A DNA stretch of 64,000 nucleotides, taken from contig NC_079509.1 of NCBI RefSeq assembly GCF_030052815.1, positions 41,286,750-41,350,749 on the forward strand. Reading direction: 5' to 3'. Below the pieces are notes generated by a model. That model saw only the letters and a program-made list of their open reading frames with translations. It ran no database searches and was not told the DNA's origin. The position numbers and the translations under genes were made by a program. Below, piece by piece: positions 36,736 to 48,664 of this stretch; the first letter of the stretch is position 1; every line of letters begins with the position of its first letter. Source of the stretch: Hevea brasiliensis. Taxonomy: Eukaryota > Streptophyta > Magnoliopsida > Malpighiales > Euphorbiaceae.

Positions 36736-38086
36736 GGGAGACTTAGTACTAGGGATCGGTTTCAAAGTTTATTGATTCTGGGGATCGGCCAAAATATGGT
36801 GTCGACAAGGTTTGCACACAATAAACTTAAAATTCTTTGTTTCTATTTGAAAAACTATTTGAACAAGTGTGGTGAACAATTTCTGATTGTTATGACTTTG
36901 AAAATTTTATTTGAGAAATAATGTATTGCCCCCTTTATAAATGAGAATTTGAAATGAAATGTGATTAGTGAATTATATGAAATATTTGAATGATATGATT
37001 TTGAATTGGATTTCGAAATCACACTTGGCATGATAAATCCATTGTGTTCCTCCTCTATTTATGGAGTTGAGATTGATTTTATTCCTCCCTCTCTGGCTTA
37101 CCAGTTTGAAGTTGAGATCGGATGAGTACTCATATAGCTAGCTAGCCACCTCCCTCATTAATTTCGATTAATAAGGTTGTAGATTGCTTTGTCGTGGTGT
37201 ACAACACGACATTGATTGTGAAATTTTGTGTCATGACCTAAGTTGTGTAATTATTTGCAACACCATTATTTACAATTTATTTTGATAAATGGCTGTTAAA
37301 AATATTGGCATTGGCTTTTATGAATTATGATTATGAAAATTTTTACAATTTTGTTCTCAAATTAATGGTTCTATTTCTTGTGACTTTAAAAAGAAAAAAA
37401 AATTATTGTTGTGCACCACTGAGTAAAATTACTTAGCGATGGTTTTTTTTTGCTGTCGCAGATAGGAAGAAGGATAAAGCAGCAGAGTGAGCTGTTATAG
37501 ATACAGAGCAGAAATCTATTTTTGGATATTGTAAGGGTATAATATTTTATACCCTTGTAACTTTCTTTTTCATGTAAAATATTTGTACATGTGTATCTAA
37601 AGAACTAGTTGAGCAGTTGTACAATTAAAATTTTAATATTAATATTTTGTTCTCTTTTCTGGAATTGCAAATTTTATATTTGAGTGGAACTGAATGAAAT
37701 GTTATTGAGATTACTTGAAAATGTGTTGATTGAGTTGGATTGTGTGGACCTTAAATGGAGTTCCAGGTATTATATGCATATTGGAAGTGTTTTTAACAGA
37801 TTTTAAAGAACTATTTTCTCAAATTCTAGCTGGCATTCTGCCGAAATTTCTGTAAAATTTTTGAAATCCCAAATAAATCAAAATTTTGGCTTATGGCATA
37901 AACCTTAATTAAAGGCTTTTTATTAATTGTTCATCATTACCTTACATTTTAAAATGAATGAAAATTGGTTTAAAATCCCTTGAAGTATATTTAATGGGTT
38001 ATCGGTATGTGAAGTTAGGTAATTCGTTAGGTATACTACAGGATCATGTTATGCTTTACAGAGGGGTAAGGTGTGATATATTTTAG

Positions 38087-38098
38087 TAGTATCAGAGC
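38087..38098 (+). other. Primer-binding site of element C
   Basis: TAGTATCAGAGC differs from the initiator tRNA-Met PBS (TGGTATCAGAGC) by one base. It lies 8 bases after the LTR end, as in elements A and D. Confidence 0.9.
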
Positions 38099-38223
38099 AA
38101 TGTTTTGAAATGAGTTTTGAACTATAAACTTTAATTATTTTCTTGATTAGTACAACTGCTCAAGTGTCCTTAATTGATACATATGATGCATTTGCATCAT
38201 GAATATGAACTAATGGGGATAAT
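38099..38223 (+). other. Element C leader before the nested solo LTR
   Basis: This is the short non-coding leader, similar to 63196-63320 of element D (ACAACTGCTCAA, GCATCATGAATATGAACTAA). It continues after the solo LTR at 41412. Confidence 0.8.
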
Positions 38224-41200
38224 TGTGACACCCCTCACCCGACTACAGTGTAGCCGAGTGAAGCATATCACATTCAGTGCTGGAGCGTCTTAACTTAACT
38301 TATTACATTGCTTATGATTCATAGTTATTGTATTAATTTGGGTCAATTTATTTACCGGAGAAACTGATTGAGTTTCCCCTAATTTATTAATATTTTGACG
38401 AGTTTCCACATGATTGAAAAATAATTTTATAAATATCGCATTCTCATATTCTCATTCAAATCATCAATTTAATCTCACTCATATAAATAAATATGAAATT
38501 CCAAATCATCTCCATACATACACAATTCAAATATGAAAATTTAAAACTTTATTAATTTACACCATGTGCAAATTTAATATACAAATATATATTACACAAT
38601 AATTACACAAGTGTCTGATTTATATTACAAAATGGAAGTCTAATTATAAATTACAAATTACAAAATACAAAATTACTAATGAAGCCTAATGGCTCTACCT
38701 AAAACACTGCACGGAGGAGGGACACTGGACACAATGTAGATCTGACAGTCACCCAGTCTGAGGTCTACTAGGCTCTCACTCTGTATCTCCAGTACCTACG
38801 CATGGCAAAAAGTGACGCGCTAAGCAATACTGCTTAGTGGTGCCAATATAAAATAAAAATAAACTAAAATAAATAAATATGCAGATATAATGTTGATATT
38901 TTATGTTACTTAAAATTTTGGTAATTATAAATAATATCATCAATTTGGTACTTGTTATGTGCATTATTTGATAATAATTTATTAAAACTTAATTTGGTTG
39001 CCCAAGTAACCTATACAAACTGACTGGACTGAATAAACGGGTAAACTAGCATTGGGTACCAAGTACCTCGGGCCATCACACCATCGGTCACAAAGTGTCT
39101 CCACGTGTGCAACAGAACAGCTAATGAGCCGTAATAATCATTGGGCACAAGGCCAAGTATATCAAGCATAACAGAATGGCCATAGGCCATAATATCATAG
39201 AATGGCACAAAATGCCATAAATCACAGAATGGCATAATGCCATATGCAGTACTGCTAACAGAACCCTATTGGCATGCCAATCTATCCAAACCAATCATAC
39301 TAGGCATACTAGGGCACATTACAAAGTTAATTGTGTAATTCATTGCATTTGATATTTAGGAGTTACTATTCATCTTGCTAGTCAACCAAATTGCTGACTT
39401 TTTCATAATCAATGGGTATGTTAGTTCTAATAACACCAACATACCACATTTTGAATATTATATGTGTTGGCATTGGTTGCCAAATTCAATTCTATGCCCA
39501 ATGGACATAATATTAAATTTTCAGTTTTGGTTCACCTAAGTTCACTATTCCATTAGGCCTATCTACAGTAAAAATTTGGCTATACTCTTTTCATCAAAGC
39601 TATTCCTTATTGTGTCTTCTTTAATTCCTTTTTTTTGAATCACTCCATTTGTAGTTTTGTAGCTCAAGTTATGAGCTTTTAACCATAACTGGCCGGATTG
39701 GTCAGTACCCAGAATTTCTGGGCACAATTTGGTTCTGGCAGTTTTGGTGTCCTAACTTTAGCTACCATTTCGGATGGGTTATGATCAAAATTTGGACTTG
39801 TGTTCTCCATGAAAGTTGTTCTAAATTGTCTAAGCTTTTCATTGATATAAAGATCAGGTCAACTGGACATTACTACACTGAGTTATGACCATTTGAACAA
39901 ACACTATTTATTTAGTCATTTTTCAGGGACAGCATGTTGGTCACCTGGATTAAGGCAGTTTTTAGGTCAACTTAAATTGGTTTTCTGGGCAGGATTTCTT
40001 CATCAAAAATGTTGCATTTTATGTCTAATTTCACCTCCAATTTGCCTTGCACCAATTACCCAAGTCAAACTAGGACAGTACAAACACACTGGACTCCAAT
40101 GGTCCAGAATACATCACATAGGGCAGCCTTACCAATTCAATATCTAATGCCACATTTAATCTCAATTTAAGGTCAAATCATGCTAATTGGTCATCAATTG
40201 ACCTTAAGAACCCTAATTTACCATCAATTTGGTAAAAACCTAATTTTCTTACAAACCCTAATTTTCTTACAAACCCTAATTCCCAAATACTTGAATCTTA
40301 CTTCACACATAATAATTAATGTTCTAAGTCTCAAATTCACATTCAAGACCACCCATATACAACATTAATTCATTCAAAACTCATTAAACACTTCAATCAT
40401 CAAGGCTACCAAAAATTAAAGTTGTCCATACCTGGGTATTTTTTTTTCAATTCCTTGAATTTCTAACTCAATTCATACTCCTAACATCAAATTTAAAGAG
40501 AAAAAGGAGAGATATGGCACTAACCTTTTGATGAGCTTTTCTCACTTCACAATCCTTCACTTTCTTATCTTTTCTTGGCATCCAAACACTTTCCCAAGAG
40601 GTGTAGACAAGTTTTATTGAAAGAAATTTAGGGTTTAGTAGAGAAAATTCATGGGAAATGGAAGAGAGAGGAAATAAACTTTCATGGAGGAGAGAGAGTG
40701 GTGTGGCCGGCCATGGGAAGAAGATGAGCTTCTATATTTTTTTTTCTTCTTCAATTTTAATTGGTATTTATCCTTTTTAAAATGTTTGGCAATTTCCCAT
40801 TGGTTGGAATTTTAATTGGGTGATAAATTTAATTTATTCCTTTATGACATCATGCTTATGTCATAAATCTAATTTAATTTCATTTTCTTTTCTCCTTTCT
40901 TTTATTTATTTTTAATTAATTTTTCATCAATATTTATTCCTATTTTATGTCATATAATTCACTTACTTAAATGGACAAGTTAGTCAAAAATTATTTCTGA
41001 AGGTGAAATGACCCAAATACCCTTTATTTAGCTTAACGAGCTAAAATTGTCTGTACCGATTTAGAAAATTCTCTGAGCATTTTCTTGGCATTCCATTGTC
41101 ATCAAAACCTCAATAACTCTTCTCTGGAGTCCCAAAAATTATTTCATAGAGTTTCCCTCAGGTTTAGGGTTGACAACTGTCTTCACAGTCACTTCCCGTT

Positions 41201-41406
41201 AGATTACCCATCGCCGGAGCACCGGCTCATTTAACTTTATTGTATTTTATTTCTAAAATCTCTCCTTAATTTTTCTTATCATTATTTGGGTTATTTATGA
41301 CTCATCACTCTAGTCTAAATATAGTTTCAGACATTCTAGCTGTCCAGACCGATATTAGTCACCGGAACAGAAGAATGTACGGACTAGCTAAAGTGAGGGC
41401 ATTGCA
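38224..41406 (-). mobile_element. Solo LTR (class 2) in the element C leader
   Basis: The 3,183-bp unit has exact ATAAT duplications (38219-38223 and 41407-41411). On the minus strand it starts TGCAATGCCC at 41406 and ends GGGGTGTCACA at 38224. It contains a degenerate CTCCATTTGTAG (39643-39654), three consecutive ATGGC-type hairpins (39174-39244) and the double hairpin (38798-38837). No coding sequence of an element lies inside. Confidence 0.92.
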
Positions 41407-41411
41407 ATAAT

Positions 41412-42630
41412 CCTTCTTGTGTTGGTTGCTAGGGAGTAGAATTTTGTAAACTGAAGTAGAAGAAGGGGATCGCTCAGTTGAGCAATCAGTAGAGGCAAAG
41501 ACATAAGGGGAAGCCCCAGCTCTTCAGAATGTTAGTGGATCAGTTACACTAGGTCCACCCATGCCACAGTTTCCTGCTCAGTTCGCTCAGCAGATGGTTG
41601 CCTTATTCCAACAAATGGCTGGAAACATGCCAAAACAAGCCCCAATTCAAGCACCAGCAGTGCAACCACAGCCTCCAGCTAGACAATATGACAAATTGAC
41701 AAAATATGGGGCTACTGAGTTTAAGGGTACTGTGGAACCTTCAGAAGCAGAACAATGGATTAAAAGAATGGAAAGGGTGTTTAGAAAGCTACACTGCACG
41801 AAAGAACTAAAGTTTGAATACTCAGTCTCTCTATTATAAGGGGATACGAATGAGTGGTGGAAGACCATCCCACATAATCTAGTGGAGCCCCCAGTCTTAA
41901 CATAGTCTGATTTTCTGAGAGAGTTTAGACAAAAATGGGTCCTTTATACGTATATCTACATGAAACTGTAAGAATTCCTGAATTTGAAGCAATGGGACAA
42001 AACTGTAGCAGAATATGAGAGGAACTTCTCCAGACTAAGTCATTATACTGGAAGCCTACTTAACACCAGTAGGGATCGGTGTAAATGCTTTGAGGCCGGA
42101 TTAAGGCTTAATTTGAGAATACAAGTTGTGGGGTTCAGGCATCAAAACTTTTCAGAACTGATTTCACAAGCCCTGGAGCTAGAGAGAATTGAAATGGAAG
42201 GGGCACCTAAGAAGGGATCAAAGGAAAAGGAGAAGGGTGGAAAGACTACTGGTCAAGCTTCTGATAGTGGGTCAGGAAAGAGGAAAAATTTTGGGGGATC
42301 TAACTGTCATAGGTCTGGTAGAGGTAGATCCTCAGGATAGAGGCCACCTAGGTTTGCCCAACAAACATCCAGAGGAACATTGGCAGTCCGCACTTGTGAG
42401 ACATGTGGAAATGTGCATGGTGGGATATGTTACAAAGCCACAGGGGCATGTTATAACTGTGGTAGTACTGGTCATTTAGCTAAAGATTGTACAAGTGCAC
42501 GTTGTTCCGGACCACTTACTACTTCAGAGGGATCAGCCCAAGTTTCTACCCCCAGAAGTTCACCATCAGTTGGCAGAGGCAGAGGCAGAGGTAAGGGCAG
42601 TACACCTAGTAGTCAGAGTACAGTAAATTA
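41412..42630 (+). pseudogene. Element C gag with an intact zinc knuckle
   Basis: The region starts in the leader; the ATG present at the matching site in element D (63364) is lost here. Gag reads GDRSVEQS (41465 on), MPQFPAQFAQQMVALFQQMAGN, ARQYDKLTKYGATEFKGTVEP (41561-41839), YERNFSRLSHYTGSLL and FEAGLRLNLRIQVVGFRHQNFSELI (41984-42340), then CETCGNVHGGIC and a complete CYNCGSTGHLAKDC knuckle (42380-42631). Stops lie near 41500, 41838, 41900, 41970 and 42340, and one frameshift precedes the knuckle. The product would form the particle core and bind RNA. Confidence 0.9.
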
Positions 42631-43143
42631 GCTAGAGCCTAGTGGCGCACCAGCCAGAGTGTACATGATGCGGCAGAGAGAAGAGGCTGAGACATCTGAT
42701 ATTGTAGCTGATACATTATCTATCCTTGACCAAGATGTACTTGTGTTATTTGATCCCGGGTCTACTCATTCTTATGTTAGTGCCAGCATCACTTGTTGTA
42801 TTGTTGTTCCTTATGTGAAAATGGATTTTAAGGTGCTAGTAACTAGTCCATTAGGACAAGAGGTTAGGGTAAACAGAATGTATAAGGTTGTCCTTTGGTG
42901 ATCCAAGGACATACTTTTCTATCTGATTTGATTGAGATGCCCTTTAGAGATTATGACATCATCTTGGGCATGAATTGGCTAGCTAAGCATCATGCCATGA
43001 TTGACTATGGAATGAAGACAGTCACTTTTGGTCTCCCTCAGTATGGTGATGTGGTAATACATGGGGAAAGGCAGTTATTGCTATCAAATCTCATTTCAGC
43101 TACACTTACTAGAAAAATGATCTAGAAGGGATGTGAAGCATAT
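42631..43143 (+). pseudogene. Element C protease region
   Basis: Retropepsin-type protease: DQDVLVLFDPGSTHSYVSASI, followed after a frameshift at about 42895 by MPFRDYDIILGMNWLAKHHAMID. DPG at the active site is a form seen in Tekay-type elements. The frame breaks near 42900 and 43124 (stop before KGCEAY). It lies directly between gag and RT. Confidence 0.87.
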
Positions 43144-44530
43144 TTGGCATACGTGATAGACACCCAAGTAGGGAGTCCAGCATTGAGGGACATTCCTACA
43201 GTATGTGACTTTCCGGAAGTGTTTCCTGAAGAATTACAAGGGTTACCTCTAGAAAGAGAAGTGCAGTTTGAAATAGAGGTTATGCCTGGTGTGGACCCAA
43301 TCTCCATTACACCTTATAGAATGGCACATGCTGAGTTGAAGGAGTTAAAGGTGCAGTTGCAAGAATTGCTGGACAAGGGCTTCATCCACCCTAGTGTGTC
43401 ACCTTGGGTAGCACCAATATTATTTGTTAAGAAGAAAGATGGTATTCTCCGTCTGTGCATCGACTACAGGCAATTGAATAAGGTGACTATAAAGAATAAA
43501 TATCCATTGCCACGCATAGATGACTTATTTGATCAGTTGAAGGGTGCAACTGTGTTCTCAAAAATTAACTTGAGATTGGGCTATTATCAATTGAATGTGC
43601 AAGAGTAGAGCATTCCTAAAACTGTTTTTAGAACTCGATATGGCCACTATGAGTTCTTAGTTATGCCATTTGGGTTAAAAAAATGCTCCAAGCGCTTTTA
43701 TGAACCTGATGAACACTATCTTCAGGCCATATTTAGATCAGTTTGTTGTGGTATTCATTGATGACATTTTGGTGTATTCGAAGAATGCAGAGGAGCATGA
43801 TAGGCACCTGAGGATTGCACTACAGACCCTAAGGGAGAAGCAGTTGTATGCCAAGTTATCAAAGTGTGAATTTTGGCTGAAGGAAATTGCTTTCTTGGGG
43901 CACATTGTATCAGCTAAAGGCATTAAGGTAGATCCCAGCATAGTAGAAGCCATCCTTAATTGGAAGCCACCCATAAATGTTACAGAAGTTTGCAGTTTTC
44001 TAGGTTTAGCTGGTTTCTATCACCGTTTTATAAAGGGATTTTCTATGTTAGCATCTCTATTGACCAAGTTGCTTCAAAAGGATGTAAAATTTCAGTGGAC
44101 TGATAAGTGTCAGCACAGCTTTGATGAGTTGAAGAGATGTTTGACTGAAGCTCCAGTCTTGACTTTACCTAATCCGAGTAAAGAATATACCATTTATAGC
44201 GATGCTTCGTATAATGGGCTAGGCTGTGTACTGATGTAAGACCGAAATATCATTGCTTATGCATCGCATTAGCTAAAACCACATGAGAGAAATTACCCTA
44301 CACATGACCTGGAGCATGCTGCCATTGTATTTGCTCTGAAGATCTGGAGACACTATTTGTATAGAGAGAAATGCTACATCTACATAGATTATAAGAACTT
44401 AAAGTATCTAGGCACACAAAAGGAGTTGAATTTGAGATAGATGATATGGCTAGAACTGATCAAAGACTATGACTACTTCATAAATTATCAGCTAGGGAAA
44501 GAAAATGTGGTAGCAGATGCCTTAAGTCGT
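43144..44530 (+). pseudogene. Element C reverse transcriptase and RNase H
   Basis: The RT opens with [20 protein letters not shown] and continues [21 protein letters not shown] and [16 protein letters not shown], to a TAG stop at about 43606. A short A run (GGGTTAAAAAAATG, about 43673) shifts the frame. The next open stretch (43700-44239) has the catalytic [11 protein letters not shown] with both aspartates, [15 protein letters not shown] and the RNase H start [15 protein letters not shown]. RNase H continues across stops ([26 protein letters not shown]) and ends GKENVVADALSRKT near 44530. It is a close relative of element A. Confidence 0.92.
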
Positions 44531-44828
44531 AAGACTATAGCTAGTTGAAGGGTTTCTCCCTTGTCTATGGTGCATGAGTTAAGGGCACTGCATGCTAATT
44601 TGGAGATAGACGATGATGAGGGACAAATGATAGCTACTTGGCAAGTAAAGCCAATGTTGATTGATCAGATAAAAATGACAGCATTGAACGATGAAAAGTA
44701 TCATAAATTGATGGAAGAAGGTCGAGATGGCAAGAAACCTGGATTTTTAGTGAATGATGATGGCTTGCTGTTATACCAGGGTAGAGTGTGCATTCCAAAT
44801 GTGTGGAATTGAGACAAATCATTAGTCA
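44531..44828 (+). pseudogene. Element C integrase start, truncated
   Basis: The spacer LSMVHELRALHANLEIDDDEGQ and the start of the integrase N-terminal region (DQIKMTALNDEKYHKLMEE, DDGLLLYQGRVCIPN, then LRQIISH after a shift) match element A at 16946-16760. The similarity stops at about 44828, before the HHCC zinc residues. All of the catalytic core, the chromodomain, the polypurine tract and the start of the next LTR are missing. Confidence 0.85.
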
Positions 44829-47751
44829 TGGTATGATACCAATTCAGAATTGGGTATGAGAAATGAACTTATTACAAGGTGAATGTGTATTTGGTTGGTG
44901 TTTGAGCAATGTGTTTAAGGGCAGTATGTAATTGAGCTTATAACCCTAATTGTGTGACTCCAATATGAGACCAATTGAAAGCAAAACTAGACATAAAATA
45001 GGCCAACTTTCATGTAGAAGTGTTGCCCAAATTCTGCCTAGAAGTGACCTAAAAGAATGACCTAATCTGAAATTGAAACTTTGAGAACTCATAAATTGAC
45101 CATATGAACAGTAGTTATTAAAATGACCATAACTCACTCAAAACTGGTCCAAATGACCTGAAATTTATACCGTTGGAAAGCTTAGACATAGGGCTACAAC
45201 TTTGGTGAAGACCACCAAGCCGAGAAATGCCAATTACCAAGTCAAAATGATCACCAAAGTTGGGTTACAAAAACTGGCCGAATTGACTTTGACCTAAAAG
45301 TGACCCAAAATTGTCAAATAAGTGTAACTTGACCAGCATTAGTAAAATGACCATAACTTGGTCCAGAAAACTCCAAATGACCTGAAATCAGTGCCAAAAA
45401 TTCAATAAGACATAGACCTACAAAATTGGTAATTGTACCAAAACCCAGAAACCAAGAGGAATTGGTCAATTAGTTTGATCAAATTGATGTATAAAATCTG
45501 GAATTGGTACAATTGACCATTAAGTCCAGAAAATTCAAATAGGTATATCTCCCACAAGAAATCTCCCAATGTAATGCGCCATACCAATCTAGAAAGCTAA
45601 GAAAGAGACCTAAAACTTTGTTTTAGACAACTTCCTCAAATTATAAAAGTATAAGGTCAGAATTTAAGGTCAAAGCCATTGACCTAATTAAGGGCCATGC
45701 CAATATATGACCTTTGAGTCCAAGTCAACAATTTGGCTATAAATAATTCTATAAGACTTGACAAATTACAAGTAAAATTTTCAATTGACCCTGAGACATA
45801 GGGCAACAATACTTATGAAGAATGTTAGACCTCAATATGATTACAAACAGTTTAAATAAATTAGTAAAGTCAGAATCGAAAATGCCTAATAAGGAAGTCA
45901 AAATTTAACTTTCACATAGTTATGGTTAAATGACCATAACTTAAGTTATATAACTCTAAATGGAGTGATTCAAAAAGAGAATTAAAGAAGACACAATAAG
46001 AAACAATTTGATAAAGAGAATTTTGCCAAATTCCCATTGTAACTTAGTCCAATAGAATAGTTAACATTAAGCATGAAATAAATTGTTGGATTAATTATGA
46101 GATATGGTATTGAAACACTATATATTGTGTGTTTCAGTTAGAAAAGACACTGGGAAGGGAAAAGACCTACTTAGTCAAGGCCAAGAGGCGACTCACCAGA
46201 GGTTTGTGCACAACTAGTTTTTAATTGATTTCGTTCTGAATATTTCATATGATTAAATGATGTTATTTTCTTTATGTATTATGTTTATCAAGTATTGGAT
46301 TTAATCTAATGATTATTGAAATTGTTATAGTATGTATGAATTTAGCTTTGTGAAATGGTATTTCAACAATTATTGAGCATTGTTGTGGATTGAATAAATT
46401 AGTTTTAGAAAAATTATGATAAAATATGTTTTGAATTGTGATGTGCATAAAAATTATTGGATATTGAATTGACATTGAATTGAATTGTGTTGTGATTTAT
46501 GCTCACAAAAAGGACAAAGAGATTCATGATATTGTTTTATATCTCACTATAGATGCTTGACTAGGTTATTACCTGTCTCTCTCATTTCTTGAGAAGACAA
46601 TGGAGTTAGCTTTGTTTTAATTACCATGGTACGTGCACAGAGTTAGATTCTCCTCTTATTAGAGGTTAGATCTAAGTTTTTTGTTATGGCCCTTTCGGAA
46701 GTTTCATTATTGTGATATGTACTGTGCACGATGATTCGACCTCCCCGACCATAGGGAGTTAGAATCACCCCAGAGATGGCCGTTTCGGATTAGTCTTGCA
46801 TGGTTAGTGAGATAAATAATGATTTTTGAATAGTAAAGAATTTCGATTTCAAATGGGATTTATGCATAATTGATTTTATTAGAATTAATCATTATTTTCA
46901 TAAATTGTTGGAATTACCTTAAATGTTTAGTTGTGATTTGATAAATTGAATTTCGTGATCAAAGTTATTTTATACAAATGATTTATATTATTGGCAAAGA
47001 ATATTTTGATTTTTGGAATTTAATGAGTATCCAGATTTCCAAATTATTTGCTGTAATTTTGCTAAGGTATATTGTACTATGTTTTAAGTTATAGTTGTGC
47101 ACTACTGAGTTCACCACTCAGCGATAGCTTTGTATGCTATCGCAGGTGAAAAGAGCATAGAGCACTTGAGTAAGATTCCTTGAAGACACATTCAGATCAG
47201 CTCCAGGTATATTATAGGTATACCCATGTACATAGGTTTGATGTATGCATGTAATAATATATATGTAAATTATTTGAGCAGTTATATAAAAACTCTTGTA
47301 AAATATTTCAGTATATAATTAAATGCAAATTATTGTAATGTAAATTTGAGATTTTATTTACCTGTATAGTTTTGTAATATTAATTTTTGAGTCTTGTAAT
47401 CAATGAAATGTTTCTTTTATGATGAGGTTGGTTTGAAAATGAATTGATTTGATTATTGAGATTAAATTGTGATAAGAAATGAAGTTTATTGGATTTGTAT
47501 TTGAGAAAACATATTGGGAGTGTTTTCCTTTGCAGGTTTGAAGAACTGTTTTCTCAAAATACAGCTGGCACTCTGCCAAAATTTTGAAAAATTTTTATAA
47601 CACCATATTTTAATCGATGATTTAAATTTCACGAAAATTGATTTAAAATCCCTTGTAGTATATTTAATAGGTTACCAGTAGGAGAAGTACAGTAATTCAT
47701 TAGGTGTACTACGGAATCATGTTATATCTTACGGAGGAGTAGGGCGTGACA
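44829..47751 (+). repeat. 5'-truncated LTR (class 1-like)
   Basis: LTR-type sequence in plus orientation begins part-way through an LTR, with no TGTAACAC start, and ends GGGCGTGACA at 47751. It contains four or more copies of the degenerate CATAACT..AACTTTCATG module (about 44970-46030), a degenerate CTCTAAATGGAG (45954-45965) and a perfect double hairpin (47105-47143). It differs clearly from the element C 5' LTR, so it is probably not that element's own 3' LTR. The 5' junction is approximate. Confidence 0.75.
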
Positions 47752-48664
47752 AAATAGACACTAACCTTTTATGGAGCTTGATAAAACCTCACTAAATCTC
47801 CTTCTTTTTGCTGTCTATCTCCTTCCCAAGATGTGTGGACCACTTTTAATGAAGGAAGTTATATGAATCATGGCTTGAACATGGAGGAGATGAAGTTTTG
47901 CATGGTGCGACCATGGTGGATTTAGGGAGAGAAACCATTTCGGCAATGAGAGAAATTGAGGAAAAAGAAGATGAAAGTGGAAGGAAATTTGGCATTTTAT
48001 ATGTTTATATGTCCCACTAACGTTCCACTAATCTTCCACTAACTTAGGTTTAGTATTATAATAATTAAACTTATTAACATTTCAATTAATCCCCCATAAT
48101 TCCTTTAATTACATTATGTATAAAATTTCTTATTTTAATGGCATTTTCAAAATTTAATACCACTTATTTTTAATGGACATTTAGGTCAAAAGTCAACTCT
48201 AGGTGTTAAATGACTAAAATGTCCCTTTTCGGGTTGTATTTCAAATTTTTCGGTAATATCAATTTAATTCCAAAATCGTCGATTCCTTGAATTTTTGTTT
48301 TCGTTTGTACCGATTCACTGAATTTTCTTTGACATTTTCAATGTCATATATACCTCAATAGACTTTTAATTATGTCCTGAAAATTATTTTTCGGTGTTCT
48401 CCGCGGTCCTAGGATTGTCAACTGTCTACCCAGTGACTTCCCGGTGCGGTCACCCATCGCAACAGTTCCAGCTCATTTAATCTAATTACATTTCATCTCT
48501 TTTATTTTTTCTTAATTTTTTTTGTATTTTTTTTATCATGTATTTCATCATTTTATGTCTCCTCACTGTCATTTGAGTCTAATTTCAGACATCCTAGCTA
48601 TCCGGACAGACACCGGTCACCGGAATAGTAAAATGCATAGACTGCTTAATATAGGGGTGTTACA
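47752..48664 (-). repeat. LTR fragment, 5' part only, opposite orientation
   Basis: On the minus strand it starts TGTAACACCCC at 48664 with the CpG-rich box (GGTGACCGGTGTCTGTCCGG at about 48600-48620) and runs about 0.9 kb. At 47752 it stops against the 3' end of the plus-strand LTR. Its remainder is not in the window. On its other side it abuts Athila-like gag sequence, the likely insertion site. Confidence 0.8.

Larger units (their letters stand above)
30771..36807 (+). mobile_element. 6-kb solo-LTR-like element (Tat/Ogre-like ends) carrying a gene
   Basis: The unit starts TGTCGCAAGGTG and ends GGTGTCGACA, so it has TG..CA ends and a 5-bp terminal inverted repeat (TGTCG/CGACA). It is flanked by exact AGGTT duplications (30766-30770, 36808-36812). 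Its first 200 bp (TCGCC, GAGTCGCCACTTTAATTTT, TTCGGGGTCCGTAAACGG, GGTGTTAGGCACCCC) resemble LTR starts I know from plant Tat/Ogre-type gypsy elements. I find no internal LTR pair and no gag-pol, yet it carries a promoter and a probable spliced gene (34281-36153). It may be a solo LTR that contains an ORF, or a non-autonomous element that uses unusual ends. Many GATCGG/CCGATC motifs and three tandem arrays lie within. Confidence 0.8.
27048..38078 (+). repeat. 5' LTR of element C (class 1), split by two insertions
   Basis: The LTR starts TGTAAGACCCC at 27048 and ends GGTGTGATA at 38078, just before a PBS. It lies in three parts: 27048-27842, 29355-30770 and 36813-38078. Without the two insertions and one copy of each duplication it is about 3.48 kb, nearly the length of the element A LTRs, and the landmarks appear in the same order: CpG box, CTCCAAATGGAG (30280-30291), ATTGAAACAC region and the double hairpin (37419-37459). 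The terminal CA has decayed to TA. Confidence 0.88.

Noticed and set aside
36628..36921. ORF with four MWLSSKEG-type repeats
   Set aside because: It simply reads the 30-bp tandem repeat; no start context, no domain, and it lies after the main gene's stop.
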